64,000 nucleotides of DNA from Bradyrhizobium cajani (GTDB lineage: Bacteria; Pseudomonadota; Alphaproteobacteria; Rhizobiales; Xanthobacteraceae): positions 21,271-85,270 of the forward strand of contig NZ_WQNE01000034.1 of the NCBI RefSeq assembly GCF_009759665.1, in the 5' to 3' direction. Of this stretch, positions 47,477 to 55,942 are shown piece after piece. Each line of letters opens with the position of its first letter. Within the stretch, counting starts at the first letter, position 1. The translations under genes were made by a program, and so were the position numbers. The notes under the pieces are model-generated. The model did not search any database, was not told the DNA's origin, and saw nothing but the letters and a program-made list of their open reading frames with translations.

Positions 47477-47494
47477 TTGTCACGAAATGGTCAT
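47477..47494 (+). promoter_or_regulatory. PHO-box-like repeat upstream of phnG
   Basis: TTGTCAC-GAAA-TGGTCAT gives two imperfect PhoB heptamers at 11-base spacing in the phnF-phnG intergenic region, just before the PhnF operator candidate. This would combine phosphate starvation with substrate control. Confidence 0.45.
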
Positions 47495-47507
47495 GGCGCT
47501 TCCGTAT

Positions 47508-47535
47508 CAAGTTGTCTATTATCATAGACAACTTG
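47508..47535. promoter_or_regulatory. Candidate PhnF operator
   Basis: The arms CAAGTTGTCTAT and ATAGACAACTTG form a perfect 12-base inverted repeat around a 4-base centre (TATC). It lies 15 bases before the phnG start and 65 bases from phnF. GntR/HutC proteins bind TGTCTA-type palindromes, so PhnF is the obvious ligand. Confidence 0.7.
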
Positions 47536-47549
47536 GATTCGGCAAGTTG

Positions 47550-48014
47550 ATGGATTCGGTGATGCAGAACGACAGCCAGCAAACCCAGCGCAAGGCCGCG
47601 ATGGCCGTGCTGGCGCACGCGGACGCAGGCGAGATCGCCGCGCGCCTCGGTGCAATCGCCTTGCCGCCCCATCAGAATCTGCGCGAGCCGGAAAATGGCC
47701 TCGTCATGCTGCGCGGCCGGGTCGGCGGCGATGGCGCACCGTTCAACCTCGGCGAAGCGACGGTGTCGCGCGCTGCCGTGCGGCTTGCGAGCGGCGAGGT
47801 CGGCTTCGGCTACACCCTCGGGCGCGACAGCGAGAAGGCCCGGCTGATCGCGCTGTGCGATGCGCTGGTGCAGTCCCGTGATTTTGGCGAAGCGGTGGAG
47901 CGGGACGTTATCGCGCCGTTGCGCGAGCAGCTTATGATCGAGCGCAAGCAGGTCGCGGCGGAGACCGCCGCGACGAAGGTTGATTTCTACACCATGGTGC
48001 GCGGTGAAGGGTGA
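47550..48014 (+). CDS. phnG: Phosphonate C-P lyase core subunit PhnG
   Basis: This 154-aa protein matches PhnG: RKAAMAVLAHADAGEIAARL, MLRGRVGGDGAPFNLGEATVSRAAVRL, GFGYTLGRDSEKARLIALCDALVQ. It is part of the PhnGHIJ core complex that joins phosphonate to ATP and cleaves the C-P bond. An ATG four codons downstream (47562) is an equally possible start. First gene of the C-P lyase operon. Confidence 0.93.
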   Translation: MDSVMQNDSQQTQRKAAMAVLAHADAGEIAARLGAIALPPHQNLREPENGLVMLRGRVGGDGAPFNLGEATVSRAAVRLASGEVGFGYTLGRDSEKARLIALCDALVQSRDFGEAVERDVIAPLREQLMIERKQVAAETAATKVDFYTMVRGEG

Positions 48015-48018
48015 GATC

Positions 48019-48627
48019 ATGACCACGATTGCGGAACTGCCGCCGGGGTTCGCCGACAAGGTCTTGTCAGCGCAATCGACTTTTCGTTCGGTCATGGACG
48101 CGATGGCGCGGCCGGGGTCGGTCCAGCGCATCGTTCCGATGGCGGGAGCGCCGGACATGATGATGCGCGGCACCGCCGCGATCGCGCTGACGCTGTTCGA
48201 TCATGACACGCCGCTCTGGCTCGACGCGCGGCTGGCGGAAAGTTCCGACATCGTGAAATGGCTGAAATTCCATACCGGCGCTCCGGTGGTGCAGGATTCC
48301 TCGATCGCGAGCTTTGCGCTGATCAGTGACGGCGCGGCGCTTCCGCCGCTCGAGCGCTTCGCGCTCGGCAGCAACGAATATCCGGACCGCTCGACCACGA
48401 TAATCCTCCAGGTCGACAGCCTCGACGCGGGCCGCAATTTCGAGCTCCGCGGCCCGGGCATCGACGGCGTCGCCACGCTCGGAGCGACGATCAGGCCCGC
48501 CGATCTGTTCGAGCGCCTGCGTGTCAACGAGGCGCTGTTTCCGCGCGGCATCGATGTGGTGCTGGTCGCCGATGACGCCGTGGTTGCGATCCCGCGCACC
48601 ACGCGCGTCGTGAGCAAGGGAAGCTAG
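48019..48627 (+). CDS. phnH: Phosphonate C-P lyase core subunit PhnH
   Basis: This 202-aa PhnH shows PGFADKVLSAQSTFRSVMDAMARPGSVQ at the N-terminus and RGPGIDGVATL near the C-terminus, both usual for the family. PhnH pairs with PhnG and is needed for C-P lyase activity. It begins 4 bases after phnG. Confidence 0.94.
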   Translation: MTTIAELPPGFADKVLSAQSTFRSVMDAMARPGSVQRIVPMAGAPDMMMRGTAAIALTLFDHDTPLWLDARLAESSDIVKWLKFHTGAPVVQDSSIASFALISDGAALPPLERFALGSNEYPDRSTTIILQVDSLDAGRNFELRGPGIDGVATLGATIRPADLFERLRVNEALFPRGIDVVLVADDAVVAIPRTTRVVSKGS

Positions 48628-48631
48628 AAGC

Positions 48632-49732
48632 ATGTATGTCGCAGTCAAAGGCGGCGAACGCGCCATCGAGAACGCCCACCGCCTGCTCGCCAATGCGCGG
48701 CGCGGCGACCAGAGCGTCTCCGAGGTCACGCTCGACCAGATCTCGGAGCAGCTTGGCCTCGCCGTCGACCGCGTCATGAGCGAGGGCTCACTCTATGATC
48801 GCGAGCTCGCGGCGCTCGCGATCAAGCAGGCGCGGGGCGACCTGATCGAGGCGATCTTCCTGGTCCGCGCCTTCCGCGCCACCCTGCCGCGCTTCGGCGC
48901 GAGCGAGCCGGTCGACACCGGCGCCATGCGCGTGCAGCGGCGGGTGTCCTCGACCTTCAAGGACATTCCGGGCGGCCAGATCCTCGGGCCGACCTTCGAC
49001 TATACCCATCGCCTGCTCGATCCGACGCTCGCCGAAGGTTTCGTGCCGGAAGCACCGGCGACGGCCGAGGCCTCGACCGCGGCGACGCCGCGCGTGACGG
49101 ACATTCTCGGCCGCGACGGGCTGATCGAATCCTCTCCACAGGCCGAGGAAGGTGCCAGCGTCGGCGATCTCACCCGCGAGCCGCTGAATTTCCCCGCCGA
49201 TCGCGATCTGCGGCTGCAAAATCTCGCGCGCGGAGACGAGGGTTTTCTGCTGGCGATGGGCTATTCCACCCAACGCGGCTATGGCCGCAACCATCCCTTC
49301 GCCGGCGAGATCCGCTTCGGCGAGGTCGAGGTCGAATTCCTGGCCGAGGACGTCGGCTTCGCCGTGCCGCTCGGGTCCATCGAGCTCACCGAGTGCCAGA
49401 TGGTCAACCAGTTCAAGGGCTCCGCGACGGAAGCGCCGTGCTTCACCCGCGGCTATGGTCTCGCCTTCGGCCAGAGCGAGCGCAAGACCATGTCGATGGC
49501 GCTGGTCGACCGTGCGCTGCGTGCCCGCGAGCTGGGCGAGGAGGCAGTCGCCCCCGCGCAAGATGAAGAATTCGTGATGTCGCATTCGGACAACGTCCAG
49601 GCGACCGGCTTCGTCGAGCATTTGAAGCTGCCGCATTACGTCGACTTCCAGTCCGAACTCGGCCTGCTGCGCAAGCTGCGCAAGGAATTTGCCGAGGCCA
49701 ATGCCGAGCCCATGAAGGAGGCCGCGGAATGA
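48632..49732 (+). CDS. phnI: Ribosyl-phosphonate triphosphate synthase subunit PhnI
   Basis: The 366-aa protein has PhnI blocks MYVAVKGGERAIENAHRLL, RGDEGFLLAMGYSTQRGYGRNHPF and TECQMVNQFKGSATEAPCFTRGYG. PhnI is the nucleosidase-type subunit that exchanges adenine of ATP for phosphonate. Its stop overlaps the phnJ ATG by 4 bases. Confidence 0.95.
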   Translation: MYVAVKGGERAIENAHRLLANARRGDQSVSEVTLDQISEQLGLAVDRVMSEGSLYDRELAALAIKQARGDLIEAIFLVRAFRATLPRFGASEPVDTGAMRVQRRVSSTFKDIPGGQILGPTFDYTHRLLDPTLAEGFVPEAPATAEASTAATPRVTDILGRDGLIESSPQAEEGASVGDLTREPLNFPADRDLRLQNLARGDEGFLLAMGYSTQRGYGRNHPFAGEIRFGEVEVEFLAEDVGFAVPLGSIELTECQMVNQFKGSATEAPCFTRGYGLAFGQSERKTMSMALVDRALRARELGEEAVAPAQDEEFVMSHSDNVQATGFVEHLKLPHYVDFQSELGLLRKLRKEFAEANAEPMKEAAE

Positions 49733-50619
49733 ACGCGCCCGCCTACAACTTCGCCTATCTCGACGAGCAGACCAAGCGGATGATCCGCCGCGCGATCCTG
49801 AAGGCGATCGCGATCCCCGGCTATCAGGTGCCGTTCGCCAGCCGCGAAATGCCGATGCCGTATGGCTGGGGCACCGGCGGCGTGCAGGTGACCGCCGCGA
49901 TCCTGGGGCCGCAGGACGTGCTGAAGGTGATCGACCAGGGTTCCGACGACACCACCAACGCGATCTCGATCCGAAAATTCTTCGCCAAGACCGCGGGCGT
50001 CGCCACGACGACGGCGACGGATGTGGCGACGGTGATCCAGACCCGTCACCGCATCCCGGAGACGACGCTGCACGAGAACCAGGTGCTGGTCTATCAGGTG
50101 CCGATCCCGGAACCGCTGCGTTTCCTCGAGCCGCGCGAGACCGAGACGCGGCGCATGCATGCGCTCGCCGAATACGGCCTGATGCATGTGAAGCTCTACG
50201 AGGACATCGCCCGCTTCGGCCATATCGCCACCGCTTACGCCTATCCGGTCAAGGTGAACGCGCGCTACGTGATGGATCCGTCGCCGACGCCGAAATTCGA
50301 CAATCCCAAGATGGACAATTGCGCAGCGCTGCAATTGTTCGGCGCCGGCCGCGAGAAGCGCATCTATGCGATCCCGCCTTACACCCAGGTGGTGTCGCTC
50401 GATTTCGAGGATCACCCGTTCGAGCCGTACCGGTTCAACGCGCCTTGCGCGCTGTGCGGGGCGGAGAATTCCTATCTCGACGAGATCGTCACCGACGACA
50501 AGGGCGGGCGCATGTTCGTCTGCTCCGATACCGACTATTGCGAGGGCCGCCAGGCCGCCGGCCATCACGGCAGCCTCAGCGCCGCGCCGTACAAGGAGAA
50601 GGCGGGCTCACATGGTTGA
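49729..50619 (+). CDS. phnJ: C-P lyase radical SAM subunit PhnJ
   Basis: In this 296-aa protein the four cysteines of the active site are all present: C240-x2-C243-x21-C265 bind the [4Fe-4S] cluster and C271 is the thiyl-radical residue. This is the same spacing as E. coli C241/C244/C266/C272. MPMPYGWGTGGVQVTAAILG and MHALAEYGLMHVKLYEDI are strongly conserved PhnJ regions. It cleaves the C-P bond, releasing an alkane and 5-phosphoribosyl 1,2-cyclic phosphate. Confidence 0.97.
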   Translation: MNAPAYNFAYLDEQTKRMIRRAILKAIAIPGYQVPFASREMPMPYGWGTGGVQVTAAILGPQDVLKVIDQGSDDTTNAISIRKFFAKTAGVATTTATDVATVIQTRHRIPETTLHENQVLVYQVPIPEPLRFLEPRETETRRMHALAEYGLMHVKLYEDIARFGHIATAYAYPVKVNARYVMDPSPTPKFDNPKMDNCAALQLFGAGREKRIYAIPPYTQVVSLDFEDHPFEPYRFNAPCALCGAENSYLDEIVTDDKGGRMFVCSDTDYCEGRQAAGHHGSLSAAPYKEKAGSHG

Positions 50620-51439
50620 TCAAGACTTCGTTGATCAAGACTTGGCTGATCTCGATAGGCTCGAAAACGACCAGCCGCTGCTGGTCGCCGGGTCTCTCAG
50701 CAAGTCCTACGGCCGCATCGCCGCGTGCCGCGACGTGTCCTTTGCGCTTTATCCGGGCGAGGTGCTGGCGATCGTCGGCGAGTCTGGCTCGGGCAAGTCG
50801 ACGCTGCTGCAGATGCTGTCGGGCCAGCTCACCCCGAGTGCCGGCCATGTGTCCTATCGGATGCGCGACGGCGTCACGCGCGATCTCACGACGCTGGGCG
50901 AAGCCGAGCGGCGCTTCCTGTTTCGCACCGATTGGGGTTATGTGCACCAGGATCCCGCGCAGGGTCTGCGCATGGCGGTCTCGGCCGGCGCCAATGTCGG
51001 CGAGCGGCTGATGGCCGTGGGGTGGAATCACTACGGCCGCATCCGCGACACCGCGTCCGACTGGCTCGGTCGCGTCGAGATCGACGTCGCGCGCATCGAC
51101 GATGCGCCGCGGACCTATTCCGGCGGCATGCGTCAGCGGCTCCAGATCGCGCGCAATCTCGTCACCGAGCCGCGGCTGGTGTTCATGGACGAGCCGACCG
51201 GCGGCCTCGACGTCTCCGTGCAGGCGCGCCTGCTCGACCTCTTGCGCAGCCTCGTCGCCGAGCTGCACCTTGCGGTGATCATCGTCACCCATGATCTTGC
51301 GGTGGCGCGACTGTTGTCGCACCGCGTGATGGTGATGAAAGGCGGTCGCGTCATCGAAACCGGCCTCACCGACCAGGTGCTGGACGACCCGCGCGAGCCC
51401 TATACGCAACTCCTCGTCTCCTCGATTCTCCCGCCATGA
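50612..51439 (+). CDS. phnK: C-P lyase-associated ABC ATPase PhnK
   Basis: This 275-aa ABC-type ATPase has Walker A GESGSGKSTLL, signature YSGGMRQRLQ and Walker B LVFMDEPTGGLD. PhnK docks on PhnJ in the core complex and is not a transport subunit. The first 15 codons hold an exact 14-base direct repeat with 15-base period, giving VDQDFVDQDLADLD, and overlap the phnJ 3' end by 8 bases. The conserved fold starts near residue 22. Confidence 0.95.
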   Translation: MVDQDFVDQDLADLDRLENDQPLLVAGSLSKSYGRIAACRDVSFALYPGEVLAIVGESGSGKSTLLQMLSGQLTPSAGHVSYRMRDGVTRDLTTLGEAERRFLFRTDWGYVHQDPAQGLRMAVSAGANVGERLMAVGWNHYGRIRDTASDWLGRVEIDVARIDDAPRTYSGGMRQRLQIARNLVTEPRLVFMDEPTGGLDVSVQARLLDLLRSLVAELHLAVIIVTHDLAVARLLSHRVMVMKGGRVIETGLTDQVLDDPREPYTQLLVSSILPP

Positions 51440-51449
51440 TTCTTCCAGT

Positions 51450-52160
51450 ATGAGCCAGCCGATGACCGCCATGATCGACATCGCCGACGCCCAGAAGACC
51501 TTTACGATGCACCTGCAGGGCGGCATCGAATTGCCGGTCGTGCGCGGCGTCACCTTCAACGTCAATCCCGGCGAGTGCGTCGTGCTGTCGGGGCCGTCAG
51601 GCGCCGGCAAATCGTCGATCCTGAAGATGATCTTCGGTAACTATCGTTGCGACTCCGGCCGCATCGATATCCGCCATCGCGGCGCCGTGATCGATCTCGC
51701 CACCGCCGAGCCGCGGCAGGTCCTCAACATCCGCCGCTCCACCATCGGCTACGTCAGCCAGTTCTTGCGGGCCGTGCCGCGCGTTGCCACGATCGATGTC
51801 GTCGCCGAGCCCCTGATCGTGAACGGCATGAGCCGGGCCGATGCGCAGCAGCGTGCCGGCAGCCTGCTGCATCGTCTCAACATCCCCGAGCGGCTTTGGC
51901 AGCTTCCGCCGGCGACCTTCTCCGGCGGCGAGCAGCAGCGCGTCAACATCGCGCGCGGCTTCATCCCGGACCTGCCGATCCTGCTGCTTGACGAGCCGAC
52001 CGCGTCGCTCGACGCGGCCAACCGCGCCGTCGTGGTCGACCTGATCGCCGGGAAGAAGCGCCAGGGTGTCGCCATGGTCGCCATTGTCCACGACGACGAA
52101 ATCCGCCATCTGATTGCCGACCGCATCGTTGACGTCACCAGTTTTGCCGCCGCGGCCTGA
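51450..52160 (+). CDS. phnL: C-P lyase-associated ABC ATPase PhnL
   Basis: This 236-aa ABC-type ATPase has Walker A GPSGAGKSSIL, signature FSGGEQQRVN and Walker B ILLLDEPTASLD. PhnL is required for ribosyl-phosphonate formation in E. coli. It lies 10 bases after phnK. Confidence 0.95.
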   Translation: MSQPMTAMIDIADAQKTFTMHLQGGIELPVVRGVTFNVNPGECVVLSGPSGAGKSSILKMIFGNYRCDSGRIDIRHRGAVIDLATAEPRQVLNIRRSTIGYVSQFLRAVPRVATIDVVAEPLIVNGMSRADAQQRAGSLLHRLNIPERLWQLPPATFSGGEQQRVNIARGFIPDLPILLLDEPTASLDAANRAVVVDLIAGKKRQGVAMVAIVHDDEIRHLIADRIVDVTSFAAAA

Positions 52161-52171
52161 AGGAAATGGAA

Positions 52172-53329
52172 ATGAACGCCAAGCCGAAGGAAACATTGAT
52201 CGCCAATGCCAGGATCGTGCTGGCTGACCGGGTGATCGAGCAGGGCTGGCTCGCTCTCGCCGATGGATGCATCGCCGAGATCGGCGAGGGCAGGGCGCCC
52301 GCGGGTGCGGAGGATGCCGGCGGCGATCTCATCATGCCCGGCCTGATCGAGCTCCACACCGATCATCTCGAAGCGCACTACGTGCCGCGGCCAAAGGTGT
52401 TCTGGAATCCGGTCGCTGCCGTGATCTCCTATGACGGCCAGCTCGCCACCTCAGGCATCACCACGGTGTTCGATTCGCTCCGCGTCTGGCGCGAGGACGG
52501 CGCCGAGGAGGTCGACGGCCGCGCCGGCGTGCTGGCCGCCGCGATCACGACCGCGCGCGAAGCCGATCTGCTCCGTGCCGACCACTTCCTGCATCTGCGC
52601 TGTGAAATCCCGATGCCGAGCGTGGTCGAGGAAGCCAGGGAGCTGATCGATCGTCCCGACGTCAAGCTGATGTCGCTGATGGATCACACGCCTGGCCAGC
52701 GCCAGTTCCGCGACGAGGTCAAGCTGCGCGACTACTATCGCGGCAAGGGCGGCGGCAAGACCGATGCCGAGCTCGACGAGCTGTTCGCAAAGCGCTTCGC
52801 CTATCAGAAGGCCTATGCCGCGACCAACATGCGCGAAATCGTGGCTCTGGCGCACGAGTACAAGATACCGCTCGCGAGCCACGACGACACCACCGAGGAG
52901 AACGTTGCGGACGCCGTGCGCGATGGCGTTGCTGTGGCGGAATTCCCGACCACGCTCGAGGCTGCACGCGGCCTGCACCAGGCCGGCATCGATATCCTGA
53001 TGGGCGCGCCCAACGTCGTGCGCGGCGGCTCGCATTCCGGCAACATCGCCGCGGTCGATCTCGCGCGCGAGGGCCTGCTCGACATCCTGTCGTCGGACTA
53101 CATTCCGTCCAGCCTTCTCATGGCGGCGCTGCAATTGCCCGAGCATGTGCCGGCGATCAGCCTTCCGGCTGCGGTCCGCACCGTGACCAAGGCGCCCGCC
53201 GAGGCGGTCGGCCTCACCGACCGCGGCGAGGTCGCGACCGGCAAGCGCGCCGACCTGATCCGCGTGCACGTCGCGGGCAGCGTTCCCGTCGTTCGCAGCG
53301 TCTGGCGCGAAGGGGGCCGCGTCGCATGA
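52172..53329 (+). CDS. phnM: Alpha-D-ribose 1-methylphosphonate 5-triphosphate diphosphatase
   Basis: This 385-aa amidohydrolase carries the canonical PhnM metal motif ELHTDHLEAH, ATSGITTVFDSLRVW, ASHDDTTEENV, GAPNVVRGGSHSGN and SSDYIPSSLLMAAL. It removes diphosphate before the PhnJ step. It is the standard copy of the two PhnM proteins in the island. A ggaaatggaa stretch precedes the ATG at 52172; an ATG six bases earlier is possible. Confidence 0.95.
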   Translation: MNAKPKETLIANARIVLADRVIEQGWLALADGCIAEIGEGRAPAGAEDAGGDLIMPGLIELHTDHLEAHYVPRPKVFWNPVAAVISYDGQLATSGITTVFDSLRVWREDGAEEVDGRAGVLAAAITTAREADLLRADHFLHLRCEIPMPSVVEEARELIDRPDVKLMSLMDHTPGQRQFRDEVKLRDYYRGKGGGKTDAELDELFAKRFAYQKAYAATNMREIVALAHEYKIPLASHDDTTEENVADAVRDGVAVAEFPTTLEAARGLHQAGIDILMGAPNVVRGGSHSGNIAAVDLAREGLLDILSSDYIPSSLLMAALQLPEHVPAISLPAAVRTVTKAPAEAVGLTDRGEVATGKRADLIRVHVAGSVPVVRSVWREGGRVA

Positions 53330-53919
53330 GCGAGACCGTGACCATGGCGGGGCAGGCGGGTGCAATCGGACCCGGGCGGCTCGTGCTCGTGGTCGGTCCG
53401 AGCGGCGCCGGCAAGGACACGCTGCTGCGGCTGGCCCAGGCGGCCTGCGCCGACGATCACGACGTCGTCTTTCCGCGCCGCGTCGTGACCCGCGAGTCCT
53501 CTCCGGCCGAGGACAATATTGCGGTGGGTTCCGACGAATTCCGCCGCGGGCTCGATCACGGCGATTTCGCCGTGCATTGGGAAGCGCATGGGCATTGCTA
53601 CGCGCTGCCACTCGAAATCAATGATGATATCCGTGCCGGCCGCGCCGTGGTCGCCAATGTCTCGCGCACCGTGATCGGCGCGTTGCGCCAAACCTATGCC
53701 AACGTCGTGGTGGTTGCGATCACGGCGCCGCCGGACGTGCTGGCGCAGCGGCTCGCTGCGCGGGCGCGGCACAGCGACGGCAACATCGCGGATCGCCTCG
53801 CACGCAGCGTCGATGACACATCGACACAAGCCGATGTCACCATTCTCAATGCCGGCAGCGCGGACTATCACAGCCGCCAGCTCGTGCGCGTGATCAGGAA
53901 CCAGGGCTGGCATGAATAG
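53326..53919 (+). CDS. phnN: Ribose 1,5-bisphosphate phosphokinase
   Basis: The 197-aa kinase has P-loop VGPSGAGKDTLLRL, VVTRESSPAEDN and DHGDFAVHWEAHGHCY, all PhnN features. It phosphorylates ribose 1,5-bisphosphate to PRPP, feeding the C-P lyase product into metabolism. It overlaps phnM by 4 bases. Confidence 0.94.
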   Translation: MSETVTMAGQAGAIGPGRLVLVVGPSGAGKDTLLRLAQAACADDHDVVFPRRVVTRESSPAEDNIAVGSDEFRRGLDHGDFAVHWEAHGHCYALPLEINDDIRAGRAVVANVSRTVIGALRQTYANVVVVAITAPPDVLAQRLAARARHSDGNIADRLARSVDDTSTQADVTILNAGSADYHSRQLVRVIRNQGWHE

Positions 53920-53941
53920 CCGGCACAACCAGGAGAACGGA

Positions 53942-54553
53942 ATGTCGGTGATCGAAACGGTCGAACAACTGGAAGCCATCTACGGCGCCACCAATGATGC
54001 CTCGACCGTGAAAGTCGCCGACCACGTCACGCCGCTCTATCGCATCTTCATCGAGAAGGCGCCGTTTGCCGCGCTCGCGACCATCGGGCCGGAGGGCATC
54101 GACTGCTCGCCCCGTGGCGATCTGCCCGGCTTCGTCCGCATCCACGACCCCAAGACCCTGATGCTGCCCGATCGCCGCGGCAACAACCGCGTCGATTCCC
54201 TGCGCAACATCGTGCGCGATCCCAGGGTGTCGCTGATGTTCCTGATTCCCGGCTCCGGCAATGCGACCCGCGTCAACGGCCGGGCCCATCTCTCCATCGA
54301 TCCCGAGTTGCTGGCCTCGTTCAAGGTCGAAGGCAAGGCGCCGCGCAGCGTCATGGTGATGAAAGTGGACGAAATCTACTTCCAGTGCGCCCGCGCCATC
54401 GTCCGTTCCGACCTCTGGAATCCCGACAAGCGCGTCGACCCGAAGACGCTGCCGACGCCGGGCCAGATCCTCGCCGAGATGAGTGAGAACAAGGTCGGCG
54501 GCGAAGAGTACGATCGCGCCTGGCCGGCGCGCGCCGCGGCGACGATGTGGTGA
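53942..54553 (+). CDS. Pyridoxamine 5'-phosphate oxidase-like FMN-binding protein
   Basis: The 203-aa split-barrel protein has PPOX-type features: APFAALATIGPEGIDCSPRGDLPGF, PDRRGNNRVDSLRNIVRDPRVSLMFLIPG. It fits the MSMEG_1061/DR2398-type subgroup of this superfamily. AGGAGAA 5 bases before the ATG at 53942 decides the start over one 30 bases earlier. It is the last gene in the C-P lyase operon, 22 bases after phnN; why is unknown. Confidence 0.88.
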   Translation: MSVIETVEQLEAIYGATNDASTVKVADHVTPLYRIFIEKAPFAALATIGPEGIDCSPRGDLPGFVRIHDPKTLMLPDRRGNNRVDSLRNIVRDPRVSLMFLIPGSGNATRVNGRAHLSIDPELLASFKVEGKAPRSVMVMKVDEIYFQCARAIVRSDLWNPDKRVDPKTLPTPGQILAEMSENKVGGEEYDRAWPARAAATMW

Positions 54554-54559
54554 TCTTGT

Positions 54560-54712
54560 CACCCTCTCCTCTTGTGGGAGAGGGTGGCTCGCCGCGAAGC
54601 GGCGAGACGGGTGAGGGGTATCTTTCCGCGAGTCCAACTCTCATTTGAATTTGAGGAGGCAACCCCTCATCCGGCGCTTCGCGCCACCTTCTCCCGCAAG
54701 GGGAGAAGGAAG
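54560..54712. repeat. Composite 'cctctcccc' palindromic element, copy 2
   Basis: It begins accctctcctcttgtgggag and ends ccttctcccgcaaggggagaa, with the core gggtgagggg, ccgcgagtccaactctcat and aacccctcatcc seen in the other copies. It follows the last gene of the C-P lyase operon and may be its terminator. Confidence 0.6.
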
Positions 54713-55166
54713 AAAAGGCTGCGCCGGTGCGGCGTCAATTGAGCGCGATCCCGCCGCTCTGCGCGATCGTGTGCTCGGCCATGTGGACATTGTCGACCAG
54801 CAGCATCATGGCCTGAGCTCATCGCGAGATGAATCGGCCTGCCCGCTCTTGCCGCGGGAGAAGCGCTCCAGCGTGCCGGTTGCAAATATGGATAGCCATT
54901 TCATTGACCAGGAGCGCCAATCGCTCGATACTCGCAGCATCGAAACTGCTCATCGAGCTTGACGCCGCGACTATGAGAACCGATCACCAGCGCAATCAGA
55001 ACGACATGCACGCGTGCATGACGCGGCGCTGTTTCTCGGTGGCAACCGGCGCCTGTTGTTGCTGACCGTCCTGGCAGCATCCCACACCGCAAATCCCAAG
55101 CCTTGAAACTTCCAAGCCTTGAACTTCCAAGACAGGAACGCCGAGCTCCCCGGCGAACGAGCAGTC
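54713..55166. other. Non-coding gap with a 16-base palindrome
   Basis: No supported gene is found. A short minus-strand frame (MMLLVDNVHMAEHTIAQSGG..., 54738-54812) is closed by a stop three codons upstream and may be a remnant. CATGCACG-CGTGCATG (55005-55020) is a perfect palindrome. At 55095-55133 the phrase aagccttgaa(a)cttcc is repeated in tandem. Confidence 0.4.
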
Positions 55167-55370
55167 ATGTCCCAGACACAGTCGAACGCCTACATTATCG
55201 AGATCCAGGACCGCGCCGCCGGCATCATCACCAGAGATGAGCGCGGCTTCCGTTTCTTCTCCTCGGAGCGCCTGTTCGACAGTCTCGAAGGTCGCCAGTT
55301 CCGCTCGGCGCGCGAGGCCGAACGTGCCGCACGCGCCGTGTTCTCCGAGCGAAACCGGCGTCCGAGCTGA
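55167..55370 (+). CDS. Small hypothetical protein, 67 aa
   Basis: The protein reads SNAYIIEIQDRAAGIITRDE, then a segment RLFDSLEGRQFRSAREAERAARAVF. This small-protein pattern (a beta hairpin followed by an amphipathic helix) recurs in rhizobia. The ATG at 55167 is preferred to an earlier one because the conserved-looking part starts there. It ends where the convergent basic-protein gene ends. Function unknown. Confidence 0.6.
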   Translation: MSQTQSNAYIIEIQDRAAGIITRDERGFRFFSSERLFDSLEGRQFRSAREAERAARAVFSERNRRPS

Positions 55371-55874
55371 TCAGCTCCGGCGGCGCGTCCGGGTTCGCGC
55401 CGCCTTCTTCGCGGCAGCGGAGCGGACCTTGGCGCCCTTGGTGTGGCTCGCCTTGCGCGCGGCGGCCGACCGCGATGCCGCGGTTCGCCGGCTCGCGGCG
55501 CGCTCGCCCTGTTTCGACAGGGCGCTGCGTGATGCGGTCGAGCGCGGCTCCTTCTTCAGCACGCCTTCGACGGCACGCGACACGCGCGGCCGGCGCTTTG
55601 GCGTCCGTTTGCCCTGGCCGACCTCGTAAGCATATTTGGCGCTGCGGCGCGTCGACTTCTTGGTGCGTCCCTTGCGCGGCGGCGGCAGATCGACGCCGGC
55701 GCGGCGCGCCTCGGACAAACCGATGGCAATGGCCTGGCGCGTCGAGCGCGCGCCATGCTTGCCTTTCCTGATCTTGTCGATCTCGTCCTTGACGAATTCG
55801 CCGGCCTGCGTGCTCGCAGATTTGCCGGCGCGCTTGTCCTGCTTCGCCTTGCGAATGATTTCCTGTCTTGGCAT
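55371..55874 (-). CDS. Basic, histone-like-tailed protein (DUF6496-type)
   Basis: In this 167-aa protein the N-terminal 70 residues contain KHGARSTRQAIAIGLSEARRAG, typical of a small conserved domain in rhizobial proteins. The C-terminal 90 residues are a Lys/Arg/Ala/Ser tail like that of histone H1 or AlgP. DNA or RNA binding is likely from charge alone. No operon partner. Confidence 0.75.
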   Translation of the reverse strand: MPRQEIIRKAKQDKRAGKSASTQAGEFVKDEIDKIRKGKHGARSTRQAIAIGLSEARRAGVDLPPPRKGRTKKSTRRSAKYAYEVGQGKRTPKRRPRVSRAVEGVLKKEPRSTASRSALSKQGERAASRRTAASRSAAARKASHTKGAKVRSAAAKKAARTRTRRRS

Positions 55875-55942
55875 GGCCGAGTTCCCTTATGACGTCACAG
55901 GGATGTCTCACCGCAACGCGCAAGACAGGCGATCGATCCTTT

